Program-made: the position numbers and the translations under genes
Part shown: piece by piece, positions 27,208 to 36,914 of the stretch
Layout: every line of letters starts with the position of its first letter
Numbering within the stretch: the stretch's first letter is position 1
Notes under the pieces: model-generated
What the model was told of the DNA's origin: nothing
The model's database searches: none
The model's input: the letters and a program-made list of their open reading frames with translations, nothing else
Source: Caldifarciminota bacterium
Lineage (GTDB): Bacteria > Hydrothermota > Tepidihabitantia > B36-G15
Assembly: GCA_003645615.1 (NCBI GenBank)
Contig: QNBE01000004.1
Coordinates: 1 to 39,862 of the forward strand
Reading direction: 5' to 3'
DNA: 39,862 nt

Positions 27208-28684
27208 AGACCACCACCTTCCGCTGAAAGGTCTTCCTATCTGTCTCAAGCCTTAAGAAATAGATACCTGAAGGGACCGAAAGCCTCAACTCCCTCTGGT
27301 GATATCCCGAAGGCAAAATCCCAAGATCCCTATTTAGCACTACCCGCCCCACAGGATCATAGAGTGAGATTGAAGCCTCACTTTTCTCCGATAAACCAAA
27401 TCCAATTCTGATCCTGCCCCTGGCTGGATTCGGGCGGGGCGGATCTAAGAAGCTATGACGACAGATACCACTCTTCCGCTCCTCAGCATAGATCGAGGTG
27501 GTGTCAATCTCAAAAATCAGGGTTCGGTCACCACCCGAGACGACCAGCTCGTTCCAGCCATTGTTGTTCAGATCATAGACGGTGCACATCGCATACCTGT
27601 TTCCCTGCTGATGCCAGTTGTCATAATGCCATACCCGCTGATATTCCCCACCCTTATACTTGTAGACATAGATGTCGGTGCCAGTGGACCAGATTAGTTC
27701 TGGTAGTTGATCACCATCAATGTCGCCATTGCAACTACGATACTCAGGAAAACCGCAACTCATCACCGAATCCAGAAGGGTTACCTCGTAATCATCCTCG
27801 CCAATCGCCTCGACTTTATACAACCAGAAATATATTTCATAACCGGGTATTAAGCAGATCGAAAGGTAAACCTCGGGAAAACCATTACCATCAAGGTCTT
27901 CTCCTCCCCAGACATCCCAGATGTTACCGCCGAGTCGGAAGATGGTTTCAACCGCGGTAACCTGAAACGTATTGTCTCCGGTATTCTCGATGAAAAAAAC
28001 GAGGTTGGTATCGGTAGTGTCACCGTACCGGCAGGCCATAGTCGCAATTTCCATCTTCCCATCCCGATCAAAGTCACTAAAGGCAGCTGGGACTTGATAA
28101 CAACCGTGAGTGTAAGGAAGAGTATCTTTCCAGACCAATGAACACTGATTATTCCCGGTGTTCTCGAAAGCGAATCGCCAATAACCTGAGGCATCGCTAA
28201 CACCGTGGATTTCTTTTTTCGAATCCCGATCCAGATCTTGAATGGATAACTGCATGATCGGCCTCAGGCCGGCAAAGGGGTATTTCCCGACGATCATGTT
28301 AGGATATTGATAGTAACTCTTAGGCTCAAAGACGATAATTTTAACAGTATCCTCACCAGGAAGTTGACCATCGCAAATTAAATCTAATCTATTATCGTTA
28401 TCTACATATCCAACATCCCAAGGGGCTGCACCATAATACATAGGAAAAACGATTGTATCTTTGAGGACATAGTTATTATTCCCAATATGTTCATAATATT
28501 GAATGGCATTCATTGTATCTATCGTTGGATTATCCGGCCAGGTTGATCTAAATACCAAGTCATTCCAACCGTTATGATTAAAATCACCACAGAGAATCTG
28601 GCCATGTATAGCCCAGATGAGACCTTCCGAAATCTGGGCAAGGAGATTAAACTCATAACCCATTAAGAGGATCAGAAGCACCAT
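27200..28684 (-). CDS. FG-GAP/VCBS-repeat secreted protein with C-terminal sorting-domain-like tail
   Basis: Repeats GDFNHNGWNDLVF, GYVDNDNRLDLICDG, SDFDRDGKMEIATM, EDLDGNGFPEVYLS, YDLNNNGWNELVVSGGD; tail LYDPVGRVVLNRDL...SGIYFLRLETDRKTFQRKVVVYD. Confidence 0.85.
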   Translation of the reverse strand: MVLLILLMGYEFNLLAQISEGLIWAIHGQILCGDFNHNGWNDLVFRSTWPDNPTIDTMNAIQYYEHIGNNNYVLKDTIVFPMYYGAAPWDVGYVDNDNRLDLICDGQLPGEDTVKIIVFEPKSYYQYPNMIVGKYPFAGLRPIMQLSIQDLDRDSKKEIHGVSDASGYWRFAFENTGNNQCSLVWKDTLPYTHGCYQVPAAFSDFDRDGKMEIATMACRYGDTTDTNLVFFIENTGDNTFQVTAVETIFRLGGNIWDVWGGEDLDGNGFPEVYLSICLIPGYEIYFWLYKVEAIGEDDYEVTLLDSVMSCGFPEYRSCNGDIDGDQLPELIWSTGTDIYVYKYKGGEYQRVWHYDNWHQQGNRYAMCTVYDLNNNGWNELVVSGGDRTLIFEIDTTSIYAEERKSGICRHSFLDPPRPNPARGRIRIGFGLSEKSEASISLYDPVGRVVLNRDLGILPSGYHQRELRLSVPSGIYFLRLETDRKTFQRKVVVYD

Positions 28685-28739
28685 CCTTCACCTCCAGATT
28701 TATTATATCCGCTCATCTTAGAAAATATCTTAGATCCCT

Positions 28740-28768
28740 GGGGGAGGCGGAGCCTCCCCCCCTTTTTT
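28740..28768 (+). terminator. Intrinsic terminator-like hairpin with T-tract on plus strand
   Basis: GGGGGAGGC-GGA-GCCTCCCCC (9-bp perfect stem, 28740-28760) then CCTTTTTT. Lies just after the stop of the minus-strand gene ending at 28772. Confidence 0.65.
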
Positions 28769-28771
28769 CTC

Positions 28772-31700
28772 TTACCTGACCACCACAACCTTGTTGCACT
28801 GCTCAGTTCCTTCCAGTTCAGTTCTTAAGAAATAGACCCCACGGGCAAGATCAGAGACACTAATCGAGATCTGATGTTTGCCACAGTTTATTTTCTTCTT
28901 CAGTCTCCGGACTATCCTGCCGGTGACATCGTAGAGGCTCATCTTCACCATGCCACCCTCTAATGCATTAACCTCGAGTTGCAGACGATTCCTCACCAGA
29001 TTGCCCAGGAGACGAACTCCAGCAACCTCATCGGCCTCTATCTCCATCGCTCCGGAAAGCGATGATTCCGAGTCAAAACCTTCTTCCCGATCAATCTCTG
29101 AGATCACCCCGAAGGGGAGTGTGGCAAAAGCCCCTTTGAGACGCTTGATGCTCAAAATGACCTCTCGGTCTTCCTCATAGAGTCTGCGTGGTATCCACAA
29201 CTCCACAGTCTCAGGCTTACCGGCTGAGAACTTGACAATCCCCATCGATCTCTTATCCAGCTTTATCCTTTCCTTCCAGACACCGGTTGACTCCTGATAG
29301 GCGATCAGTTTCAGGTAGTAGTCTTTATCCGGTCTTAAGTGTTTGAGCCGATACTGGAGGCAGGAAGAGTCGATATCGACCGGATAGGTCCAGGTATCAA
29401 TGTAACCGTCCCGCTCGATCAGAAATGGTGATGGCCTCTCTTTTCCAGCATCGAGGGAATATAAAGGGGGATAGGATGCCAGAGCAAATGTTCGGTATTT
29501 GAACATCGGGATGTAGTAAGGGGAGAACTTCTGTCCATGGGTGTGGAAGGTGTAGAGGTAGTTTGTAGATCCTGTTGTGACCAGTTGGCAACTCGGATAT
29601 TGATCCGGCACACCGGGATATTGCCAGAGCCAGCCATGATCACCATTTCGGCGCCAGTAGTAGATGTCGTAGTCACCATTATTCTTCGCCTGAAAGACCG
29701 TAAACTCACCCTTGGTCGACTGGGCCCAGTCACAGGGACGATTCTCAGGATTAATTGGAACTACTGTCCAACGCCAGATCTCCTCATATATATTTCTTGC
29801 TCGACGCATGATTCGTTCGGACCCTGGTAGTGTATAATGCACATACACCGACTCGCCGTAACATTCGAGGAAGGGGTGTTTGACATCACCGGAGGCTAAC
29901 TCGTAGATCTCACTCCAGGTTCGATCCACATCCCGATACCGATAGCAAATCTTACTGTCGCCGAAGATCGAGGTCCACTGCCAGACGACGTGGACCCGGC
30001 CATCCATATCAACATCAACCGAGGGGTAATCCGATTTCCAGAAGGGATCATTAGGCTGGACGATCTCATAATAGGCGACTTCATCATCATCTTCATGGAG
30101 CACCGCCAGATCAACCCGCTGCTGCAACGCCCCATCATAGAGCGGATAGACGATGAAGATGGAGTCAGAGAGAGCGTAAACGCTGTGTGCAATACTCGGC
30201 GGACCAGCCTCAAGTCCGGTATGAATCGGGATTCTCTTAAATCTTCCTAAGGGACCATTCTCATCAGGCCGAATTATCCAGATGTCACCAGCCTGGTTGT
30301 AAGCAATATAAGGATTACCTCCAACCTCAGTAATTGCTGGTAACGAGCCAGAAGTGAGACCTAACTTATACATCCAGCCCAGATTATGGAAATCTCTTGC
30401 ATGACCGTTGAAAATAACATCACCACCATCCCAGCAGGTAAAATACCAGCCCTCAATAATTAGATTTCGCTGATTGGTGGCGGTAGCAGAATCAATGAGT
30501 GAGCGGGGATTGTAATTGCCGTAGATTTGGAATTCTCCTATTTTCTTTCTATCGCTATATGGATCGTTTCCCCCAGGAGCGCCAAATCCATACTCGAGAT
30601 CGCCGTCACCATCAAGGTCTCCTACTGTAATTGAGAACCCCAAGCCTTCGTGACTTAGTTCATCTGCATAGTTTGGGTGAGGAAAAAGAATATCGGGAAG
30701 TGCATGATGCATACCACCTGGCACATCACCAAAATACAACTTAACCACACCTAAACCATAGTAGAACTTATACCAATAGTGAGGTTCTCCGATAAGAAGA
30801 TCATCTTTCCCATCGCTGTTGGCGTCACCGCCATTTGCCAAACTCGATCCAAAAAAACCATTCCCGATTTCACCCCGCAGTTCATCGGTGATTTCAAAGT
30901 TATTGGAGGGAGCGGTTCGATTGCAGATATATACCCGACCGGTATTTCCCCATGCTTTCGGAGCACCAACAATCAGGTCTTTGGTTCCGTCCTGGCAGAT
31001 ATCAATTGAGGCCAGGACCTCAGCCCCAAACCAAGAATTATCTCCAGCACCGTCTGGAGCCTCCAGAAAGGTCTGACTGCCCGTAGCACCATCGATAATG
31101 TGGACATATCCAGGGAGAGCTCCGATCCGATGACCAGAAGGACATCCGATTATAAGTTCGGGCATAAGTGGGTCCTCAAACCGTAAATCCTCTGCGGCCA
31201 AACTCCAGCCATAATAGACTTTATCATCACTACCAATGTTGGGTGGATCAAGTCGGGTGCAATTGGCCGGATTATAGTCCCAGAAGATATAAACCCTGCC
31301 GTGGTTTTTTTCTGGCCCTTCTACTATGCGAGGATAAAATGGATCGCTTATCACGATGTCGATCTTACCATCGCCGTAGAAGTCCTCAGCGGTAATCGCC
31401 ATACCGAATCTCTCAAAATCATCATCAGGGGTTGAAAAGATAATGTCGGGCTGAGTATCGAATGGGTCACCAGAGTAATAGATGTACACCTTCTGTCGAT
31501 AGACACTAGTAATACCAGGGGCACCAACAGCAAGTTCAGGCAGACCATCACCGTTTATATCTCCGATCATCTCTACGCAGAAGCCAAATTGATCACCCGC
31601 TATACCGGCGGATAGCACAAGATCAGGAGCATGAGTTTCAAATACCGGAGAGCCAAAATAGACAAAAACAGATCCCGCAAGGGCTCCATAGGTCATCGAA

Positions 31701-31879
31701 AAGTTCGGTCTTCCAACCGCGAGATCATTATAACCGTCGCCATTCAGATCCCCTATCGCAAGAGAATAACCAAGGCCTTGATTCAGGTTCAATCCAGGAG
31801 GATCAAATTCAATTCCAAGTAAAGTATACTTAGGGGAATCTATTTCTCCCAATAGAATTATCGTGATAAAGAAAATCAT
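28772..31879 (-). CDS. Large FG-GAP (integrin-alpha-like) repeat secreted protein with C-terminal sorting-domain-like tail
   Basis: Repeats IGDLNGDGYNDLAVGRPNF, IGDINGDGLPELAVGAPG, GGDANSDGKDDLLIGEPHY, VGDLDGDGDLEYGFGAPGG; tail MSLYDVTGRIVRRLKKK...RGVYFLRTELEGTEQCNKVVVVR. Confidence 0.88.
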   Translation of the reverse strand: MIFFITIILLGEIDSPKYTLLGIEFDPPGLNLNQGLGYSLAIGDLNGDGYNDLAVGRPNFSMTYGALAGSVFVYFGSPVFETHAPDLVLSAGIAGDQFGFCVEMIGDINGDGLPELAVGAPGITSVYRQKVYIYYSGDPFDTQPDIIFSTPDDDFERFGMAITAEDFYGDGKIDIVISDPFYPRIVEGPEKNHGRVYIFWDYNPANCTRLDPPNIGSDDKVYYGWSLAAEDLRFEDPLMPELIIGCPSGHRIGALPGYVHIIDGATGSQTFLEAPDGAGDNSWFGAEVLASIDICQDGTKDLIVGAPKAWGNTGRVYICNRTAPSNNFEITDELRGEIGNGFFGSSLANGGDANSDGKDDLLIGEPHYWYKFYYGLGVVKLYFGDVPGGMHHALPDILFPHPNYADELSHEGLGFSITVGDLDGDGDLEYGFGAPGGNDPYSDRKKIGEFQIYGNYNPRSLIDSATATNQRNLIIEGWYFTCWDGGDVIFNGHARDFHNLGWMYKLGLTSGSLPAITEVGGNPYIAYNQAGDIWIIRPDENGPLGRFKRIPIHTGLEAGPPSIAHSVYALSDSIFIVYPLYDGALQQRVDLAVLHEDDDEVAYYEIVQPNDPFWKSDYPSVDVDMDGRVHVVWQWTSIFGDSKICYRYRDVDRTWSEIYELASGDVKHPFLECYGESVYVHYTLPGSERIMRRARNIYEEIWRWTVVPINPENRPCDWAQSTKGEFTVFQAKNNGDYDIYYWRRNGDHGWLWQYPGVPDQYPSCQLVTTGSTNYLYTFHTHGQKFSPYYIPMFKYRTFALASYPPLYSLDAGKERPSPFLIERDGYIDTWTYPVDIDSSCLQYRLKHLRPDKDYYLKLIAYQESTGVWKERIKLDKRSMGIVKFSAGKPETVELWIPRRLYEEDREVILSIKRLKGAFATLPFGVISEIDREEGFDSESSLSGAMEIEADEVAGVRLLGNLVRNRLQLEVNALEGGMVKMSLYDVTGRIVRRLKKKINCGKHQISISVSDLARGVYFLRTELEGTEQCNKVVVVR

Positions 31880-32048
31880 GACTACCCCCTTTTTGAAGGA
31901 ACCAACAACCCGGCGGTGGGACGGGCGTGGTTACCCTTCAACCGGCCTCGTCAGGAGACCGGGCGGAGGTAGCCTGCAATCGTCTCTCCTGAGGGATTGA
32001 TCCACTCCCGGAGTGGACTCCTCCGAGAGAGAGAGAGGTTATCATAGT
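31880..32048 (-). ncRNA. Candidate structured 5' leader RNA upstream of the large FG-GAP gene
   Basis: ~169 nt between inferred TSS and ATG. Serial inverted repeats: TCCACTC-CGG-GAGTGGA (32001-32017), CAATC...GATTG (31977-31999), CCGGTCTC-CTGAC-GAGGCCGG (31942-31962), and TTGAAGG-GT-AACC...GGTTCCTTCAA (31893-31941). No match recalled to a known riboswitch class. Confidence 0.45.
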
Positions 32049-32054
32049 ATCTTA

Positions 32055-32082
32055 ATTATATCCACATTTCCCAAAAGGTCAA
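32055..32082 (-). promoter_or_regulatory. Sigma70-type promoter driving the long leader
   Basis: Minus strand TTGACC (32082-32077) - 16 nt - TATAAT (32060-32055). Confidence 0.75.
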
Positions 32083-32104
32083 GTTGAAACCCAGATCAAC
32101 TAAA

Positions 32105-32132
32105 TTGACGGTGGGATATTATTCACTATAAT
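32105..32132 (+). promoter_or_regulatory. Sigma70-type promoter of aldehyde dehydrogenase gene
   Basis: TTGACG (32105-32110) - 16 nt - TATAAT (32127-32132), then AAAGGAGG and ATG 32152. Confidence 0.78.
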
Positions 32133-32151
32133 GAAGGCGAAAGGAGGTCTC

Positions 32152-33645
32152 ATGACGGAATATAAAAACATCATCAATGGTAAGGAGGTGGAATCGATCT
32201 CAAAACGGCGATTTGAGAATCGTAATCCGGCCAACTGGGAGGAGGTGGTCGGGATCTTCCCGAAATCAACCCGGGAGGATGTCGAAGAGGCAATCCAGGC
32301 GGCAAAGAAGGCCTATCAGAAGTGGCGTTTTGTCCCCGCGCCAAAACGGGCTGAAATTCTGCGTAAGGCGGCCGAGATTATGATCGAGCGGAAGGAGGAT
32401 CTGGCCCGGCTCATGACCCGGGAGATGGGCAAGATTTTAAAGGAGACGAGGGGGGATGTCCAGGAGGGGATTGATACCGGACTCTATGCCGGTGGTGAGG
32501 GGAGGAGGCTATTTGGCCGCACCACCCCATCAGAATTGAACAACAAGATCTGCTATACCTATCATCAGCCACTCGGGGTCTGGGGGATCATCTCGCCCTG
32601 GAACTTCCCGATTGCAATACCATCCTGGAAGATATTCCCAGCTCTGCTCACCGGCAACACCGTCGTCTTCAAGCCCGCAACCGACACCCCGGCCTCGGCC
32701 TATGAACTGGTTAAGATCCTCCATGAGGCCGGCGTCCCGGATGGGGTGGTCAACATCGTCTTCGGTTCCGGGCGCGAGGTCGGTGAGGCTCTTCTGGAGC
32801 ATCCAGACATCGCTGGCATCTCCTTCACCGGCTCCTCTGAGGTCGGCCGAAGGATCGCCGAGGTGACCGGTAAGAATCTCAAGCGGTGCTCCTTGGAGCT
32901 GGGCGGAAAGAATGGTCAGATTGTCCTTGAGGATGCCGATCTCAAGCTTGCCTTAGAGGGGGTAATCTGGGGGGCCTTTGGAACCACCGGCCAGCGGTGC
33001 ACCGCCACCTCCCGACTCATCCTGGTCGAAGCGGTCTATGATGAGTTCTTGGCGATGGTGAAAGAGCGGGCGAGCCGGATCATCATTGGAAACGGCCTGA
33101 GGGAAGAGACCGAGATGGGGCCCCTCATCAATGAGGCCCAGCGGAATACGGTCCACTCCTATGTTGAGATCGGAAAGGGTGAAGGTGCTGAGCTCTATTA
33201 TGGTGGCGAGATCTACCAGGAGGGTGAGTGCAGCAAGGGCTGGTTCTACAAACCGACCATCTTTATCGGGGTAAGACCGGAGATGAGGATTGCGCGCGAG
33301 GAGATCTTCGGTCCGGTCCTCTCGGTGATCAAGGTGAAGGATCTTGATGAGGCGATTGAGGTCCTCAATAACACCAGTTATGGACTCTCCTCTTCCATCT
33401 ATACCAGGGATGTCAACCGGGCCTTCTATGCGATCGAGCGGATCGAGGCCGGTATCACCTATGTCAACGCCCCGACCATCGGGGCGGAGTGCCACCTCCC
33501 CTTTGGTGGTGTCAAGGATACCGGCAATGGCCATCGGGAAGGAGGCTGGACCGCCTATGAGATATTTACTGAGACCAAGACCGTCTACATCGACTACTCC
33601 GGATCCCTCCAGAAGGCCCAGATCGATACCTGGGAGGAGCAATAA
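32152..33645 (+). CDS. Aldehyde dehydrogenase family protein (semialdehyde dehydrogenase-like)
   Basis: [68 protein letters not shown] at 32152 has SD AAAGGAGG; the ORF-track ATG at 32131 lies in the -10 element. Confidence 0.92.
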   Translation: MTEYKNIINGKEVESISKRRFENRNPANWEEVVGIFPKSTREDVEEAIQAAKKAYQKWRFVPAPKRAEILRKAAEIMIERKEDLARLMTREMGKILKETRGDVQEGIDTGLYAGGEGRRLFGRTTPSELNNKICYTYHQPLGVWGIISPWNFPIAIPSWKIFPALLTGNTVVFKPATDTPASAYELVKILHEAGVPDGVVNIVFGSGREVGEALLEHPDIAGISFTGSSEVGRRIAEVTGKNLKRCSLELGGKNGQIVLEDADLKLALEGVIWGAFGTTGQRCTATSRLILVEAVYDEFLAMVKERASRIIIGNGLREETEMGPLINEAQRNTVHSYVEIGKGEGAELYYGGEIYQEGECSKGWFYKPTIFIGVRPEMRIAREEIFGPVLSVIKVKDLDEAIEVLNNTSYGLSSSIYTRDVNRAFYAIERIEAGITYVNAPTIGAECHLPFGGVKDTGNGHREGGWTAYEIFTETKTVYIDYSGSLQKAQIDTWEEQ

Positions 33646-34952
33646 TGCTACCCGGTCCTAAGGCGAAAAGGCTCCTGAAGCTGGACAAGAGATACATCTC
33701 ACCATCCTGTGCCCGTCCCTACCCGGCGGTGATCGAACGGGGTAGGGGTTGCTATGTCTGGGATGTTGATGGGAACCGGTTCTTAGATTTTGTTGCCGGG
33801 ATTGCGGTCGTTGCAACCGGCCACTGCCATCCGGAGATCGTTAAGGTCATCCGGGAGCAGTCGAAACGGCTGATTCACATCTCCGGCACCGACTTCTACT
33901 ATGAGGTTCAGGTCGCACTGGCCGAGAAGCTGGCCGAGATCGTCCCCGGCTCCCCCAATCGGAAGGTCTTCTTCACCAATTCCGGAACCGAGGCGATCGA
34001 ATGCGCCATGAAGCTGGCCCGGTTTAAGCGACGACGACCTTACTTCATCTCCTTCAAGAACAGCTTCCACGGCCGGACCTATGGCTCCCTCTCCCTCACC
34101 GCCTCCAAGTCGATCCAGCGACAGGGGTTTGGCCCTTTCCTGCCCGGGGTCTTCCATGCCCCCTACGGCTACTGTTACCGCTGCAGTTTCAACCTGAGCT
34201 ATCCGGAGTGTGATTATGCCTGCCTCAGATTCCTGGAGGAGGAGATCTTAAAGAAGTCTGCCCCGGCTGAGGATGTGGCCGCAATCTTTGTCGAGCCGAT
34301 TCAGGGGGAGGGTGGCTATATCGTCCCCCCGCCCGGCTACTTCCAGGTCCTGAAGAAGATCTGTGAACGCTATGATATCCTCCTCGTCTGCGATGAGATC
34401 CAGTCCGGGATGGGCCGAACCGGCCGGATGTTCGGGATCGAGCACTGGTCGGTAATCCCGGATATTGTCTGTGTGGCCAAGGGGATCGCATCCGGTCTCC
34501 CCCTCGGCGCAACCATTGCCCGTTCTTCAATGATGGACTGGCCCCCGGGTTCTCATGCCTCAACCTTTGGTGGCAATCCGATCGCCTGTGCCTGTGGTCT
34601 CAAGACGATCGAACTCCTGGAAGGGGGTCTGATTGAGAATGCTAAGGTTCAGGGCGACTACCTCTTGGGACTGTTGAAAGAGCTCCAGGATCGGTATGAG
34701 GTGATCGGTGATGTCCGGGGCAAGGGGCTGATGGTGGGGGTTGAGCTTGTCCTCGACCGGATCAAAAAGACCCCAACGACTTCGAAACGGGATGGGGTTG
34801 TCTATGAGTGTTTCCAGCGCGGCCTCCTCTGCCTCGGGGCTGGTAAGACAACCGTCCGTTTCTCACCTCCACTTACGGTAGGAAAGAAAGAGATCGATAA
34901 GGCGGTGGCGATCTTCGAAGAGGCGCTCAAAAAGGTGTTCAGGATCTCATGA
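33645..34952 (+). CDS. Class III PLP aminotransferase (acetylornithine/GABA aminotransferase-like)
   Basis: FTNSGTEAIECAMKLAR; EPIQGEGGYIVPPPGYF; LLVCDEIQSGMGRTGRMFGIEH; VAKGIASGLPLGA; ASTFGGNPIACA. Confidence 0.92.
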   Translation: MLPGPKAKRLLKLDKRYISPSCARPYPAVIERGRGCYVWDVDGNRFLDFVAGIAVVATGHCHPEIVKVIREQSKRLIHISGTDFYYEVQVALAEKLAEIVPGSPNRKVFFTNSGTEAIECAMKLARFKRRRPYFISFKNSFHGRTYGSLSLTASKSIQRQGFGPFLPGVFHAPYGYCYRCSFNLSYPECDYACLRFLEEEILKKSAPAEDVAAIFVEPIQGEGGYIVPPPGYFQVLKKICERYDILLVCDEIQSGMGRTGRMFGIEHWSVIPDIVCVAKGIASGLPLGATIARSSMMDWPPGSHASTFGGNPIACACGLKTIELLEGGLIENAKVQGDYLLGLLKELQDRYEVIGDVRGKGLMVGVELVLDRIKKTPTTSKRDGVVYECFQRGLLCLGAGKTTVRFSPPLTVGKKEIDKAVAIFEEALKKVFRIS

Positions 34953-35677
34953 CCATCCCCTACAAAAGTTCGGTAATCTATGGCCCGATTTCGTCACGGC
35001 GTCTGGGGAGATCCTTGGGACTCAACCTCCTCCCGCTAAACGATAAGGTCTGCAGTTTCGACTGTATCTACTGCCAGTATGGTAGAACAAGGTCCCTTAC
35101 CGGAGAATTCCTGAAGGGTGATGAGATCCTTGTCGAGATCGAGAGGGCGCTAAGGGCCAACCACGAGCTCGACCACATCACCTTCAGCGGTAATGGTGAA
35201 CCGATGCTCCATCCGGAGTTTGCCCGGATTGTGGCCGGAACCAGGAAACTGAGGGATGCCATCCACCCCCATGTCCCGATCGCCATCCTCACCAATGGAA
35301 CGGAATTCTCAAACGATGAGAAGCGGGAGGCCCTTAAGCTGATCGATAAGGTGATCGTCAAGATCGATTGTGGTGATGAGGAGTCCTTCCGGAGAATCAA
35401 CCGTCCCCTCCGCACCACAACCTTTAAAGAGCATCTCGCGGTAATCCAGAGCGGCGGGCCTAATTACATCCAGACCCTCTTTTTCAGGGAGAGCCTCAAA
35501 TATCTCGACCAATGGTATCGGGTGATCGAGACCTTTGGTAAGGTCTGCGAGGTCCAGCTCTATACCTTAGACCGACCGACCGAACACGATCTCATCCCTT
35601 TAACGATTGAGGAGCTAAAGGAGATCGCCAATCGAAGGTTGAGGGTAAGGATCAACTGTTACCATCGTGGAGTTTGA
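34949..35677 (+). CDS. Radical SAM protein (COG0731-like)
   Basis: GPISSRRLGRSLGLNLLPLNDKVCSFDCIYCQYGRT (CxxxCxxC); HITFSGNGEPMLHPEF. Confidence 0.9.
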   Translation: MTIPYKSSVIYGPISSRRLGRSLGLNLLPLNDKVCSFDCIYCQYGRTRSLTGEFLKGDEILVEIERALRANHELDHITFSGNGEPMLHPEFARIVAGTRKLRDAIHPHVPIAILTNGTEFSNDEKREALKLIDKVIVKIDCGDEESFRRINRPLRTTTFKEHLAVIQSGGPNYIQTLFFRESLKYLDQWYRVIETFGKVCEVQLYTLDRPTEHDLIPLTIEELKEIANRRLRVRINCYHRGV

Positions 35678-36914
35678 ACCCTTCCGCATCGCGGCCGTCT
35701 CACCCCTCCCCTTTCCCACCAGAAAGGAGCGGGTTCAGGAGCTGGAGCGGGCCGAGTACAATGTCTTCCGCCTCCGGTCAAATCTGATCACGATCGATCT
35801 GGTCTCCGATTCTGGCACCGGGGCAATGAGTCAGCAACAGTGGCAGAGGATGCTTCTGGCCGATGAATCCTTCGCCTATCAACAGTCCTACGACCAGCTG
35901 GTTGCCACCGTAAAGGGGATAACCGGCCTCCCCTATATCCTTCCCATCCATCAGGGAAGGGCGGCTGAGAATATCCTCTTCTCTTCGGTGATAAAAAGGG
36001 AGACCCGGGTCTACTCCAACCGCCTCTTCTCCACCACCAAGGCCCACTTGGAGCGATTCGGAGCCAAACCGGTGGAGCTACCGGTTAAAGGTTCCGGCAA
36101 TATCGACCTCACCCGTTTAAGGAAGAGAATCGGGAAGGGATCGATCGTGATCCTCTCGCTCACCAGCAACTACCATGGTGGCCAGGTGGTGACCTTAGAT
36201 AATATCGAAGGGGTCCGCGATCTCCTTGGTCGAGGCGGCCTCCTGATTATCGATGGTTCCCGATTTGTCGAGAACGCCTATCGGGAATCGAAACGGCTCG
36301 GCATCGGTCTGAAGAAGGTAATAAAGAAAACCTTCTCCCTCTGCGATATCTTCTACCTCTCAACCAAAAAGGATCTCCTTACCAATATCGGTGGACTGAT
36401 CGGTGTCCGTGATCATGAGCTCTATCAGAAACTGAGAGAGGAACTCCTCCTCTTTGAGGGTTTTCCCACCCATGGGGGACTGGCCGGTCGGGATATCGCG
36501 GCAATCACCCAGGCCTTCCAGGAGATTACCGATGAACGTTATCTTGCCTTTCGGCTCGGACAGGTCAGAAGGCTGGGGGAGAGGTTGAAGCGGGCCGGGG
36601 TTCCGGTCCATGAGCCATTCGGATGCCATGCCATCACCATTCCGGCCGAGGAGTATGCCCCCGGAATTTCCTATCCCGGTTTTTCTGCTGCTGCCCAGAT
36701 CTATCTTGATGGGGGGATTCGTTGCGGGGTCTTCGATGAGGATGGGGAGGTGATCCGGCTGGCTGTGCCGAGAAGGGTCTATACCGAGAGTCAGCTCTGC
36801 CATGTCTCAAGAATTGTGACCCAGACCTATCGAAAGGGGCGATTCCTCCATCTCCTCCCGATCTATAAACCGAGAAGACTGAGCAACTTTCTTCTAAGGT
36901 TTAAGATTCGATGA
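35667..36914 (+). CDS. Tryptophanase/tyrosine phenol-lyase-like PLP enzyme
   Basis: LITIDLVSDSGTGAMSQQQWQRMLLADESFAYQQSY; IHQGRAAENILF; LIIDGSRFVENAY; FYLSTKKDLLTNIGGLIGV (PLP Lys). GTG start. Confidence 0.85.
   Translation: MEFEPFRIAAVSPLPFPTRKERVQELERAEYNVFRLRSNLITIDLVSDSGTGAMSQQQWQRMLLADESFAYQQSYDQLVATVKGITGLPYILPIHQGRAAENILFSSVIKRETRVYSNRLFSTTKAHLERFGAKPVELPVKGSGNIDLTRLRKRIGKGSIVILSLTSNYHGGQVVTLDNIEGVRDLLGRGGLLIIDGSRFVENAYRESKRLGIGLKKVIKKTFSLCDIFYLSTKKDLLTNIGGLIGVRDHELYQKLREELLLFEGFPTHGGLAGRDIAAITQAFQEITDERYLAFRLGQVRRLGERLKRAGVPVHEPFGCHAITIPAEEYAPGISYPGFSAAAQIYLDGGIRCGVFDEDGEVIRLAVPRRVYTESQLCHVSRIVTQTYRKGRFLHLLPIYKPRRLSNFLLRFKIR

Noticed and set aside
28772-31879. Near-repeated GDxNGDGxxD DNA segments as a DNA repeat array
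   Set aside because: They correspond to degenerate FG-GAP protein repeats with diverged codons, not a nucleotide repeat element.
31935-31962. Hammerhead-like CTGACGA...GAA in the structured leader
   Set aside because: Intervening GGCCGGTT cannot form a proper stem II and the expected flanking stems and cleavage site were not found.
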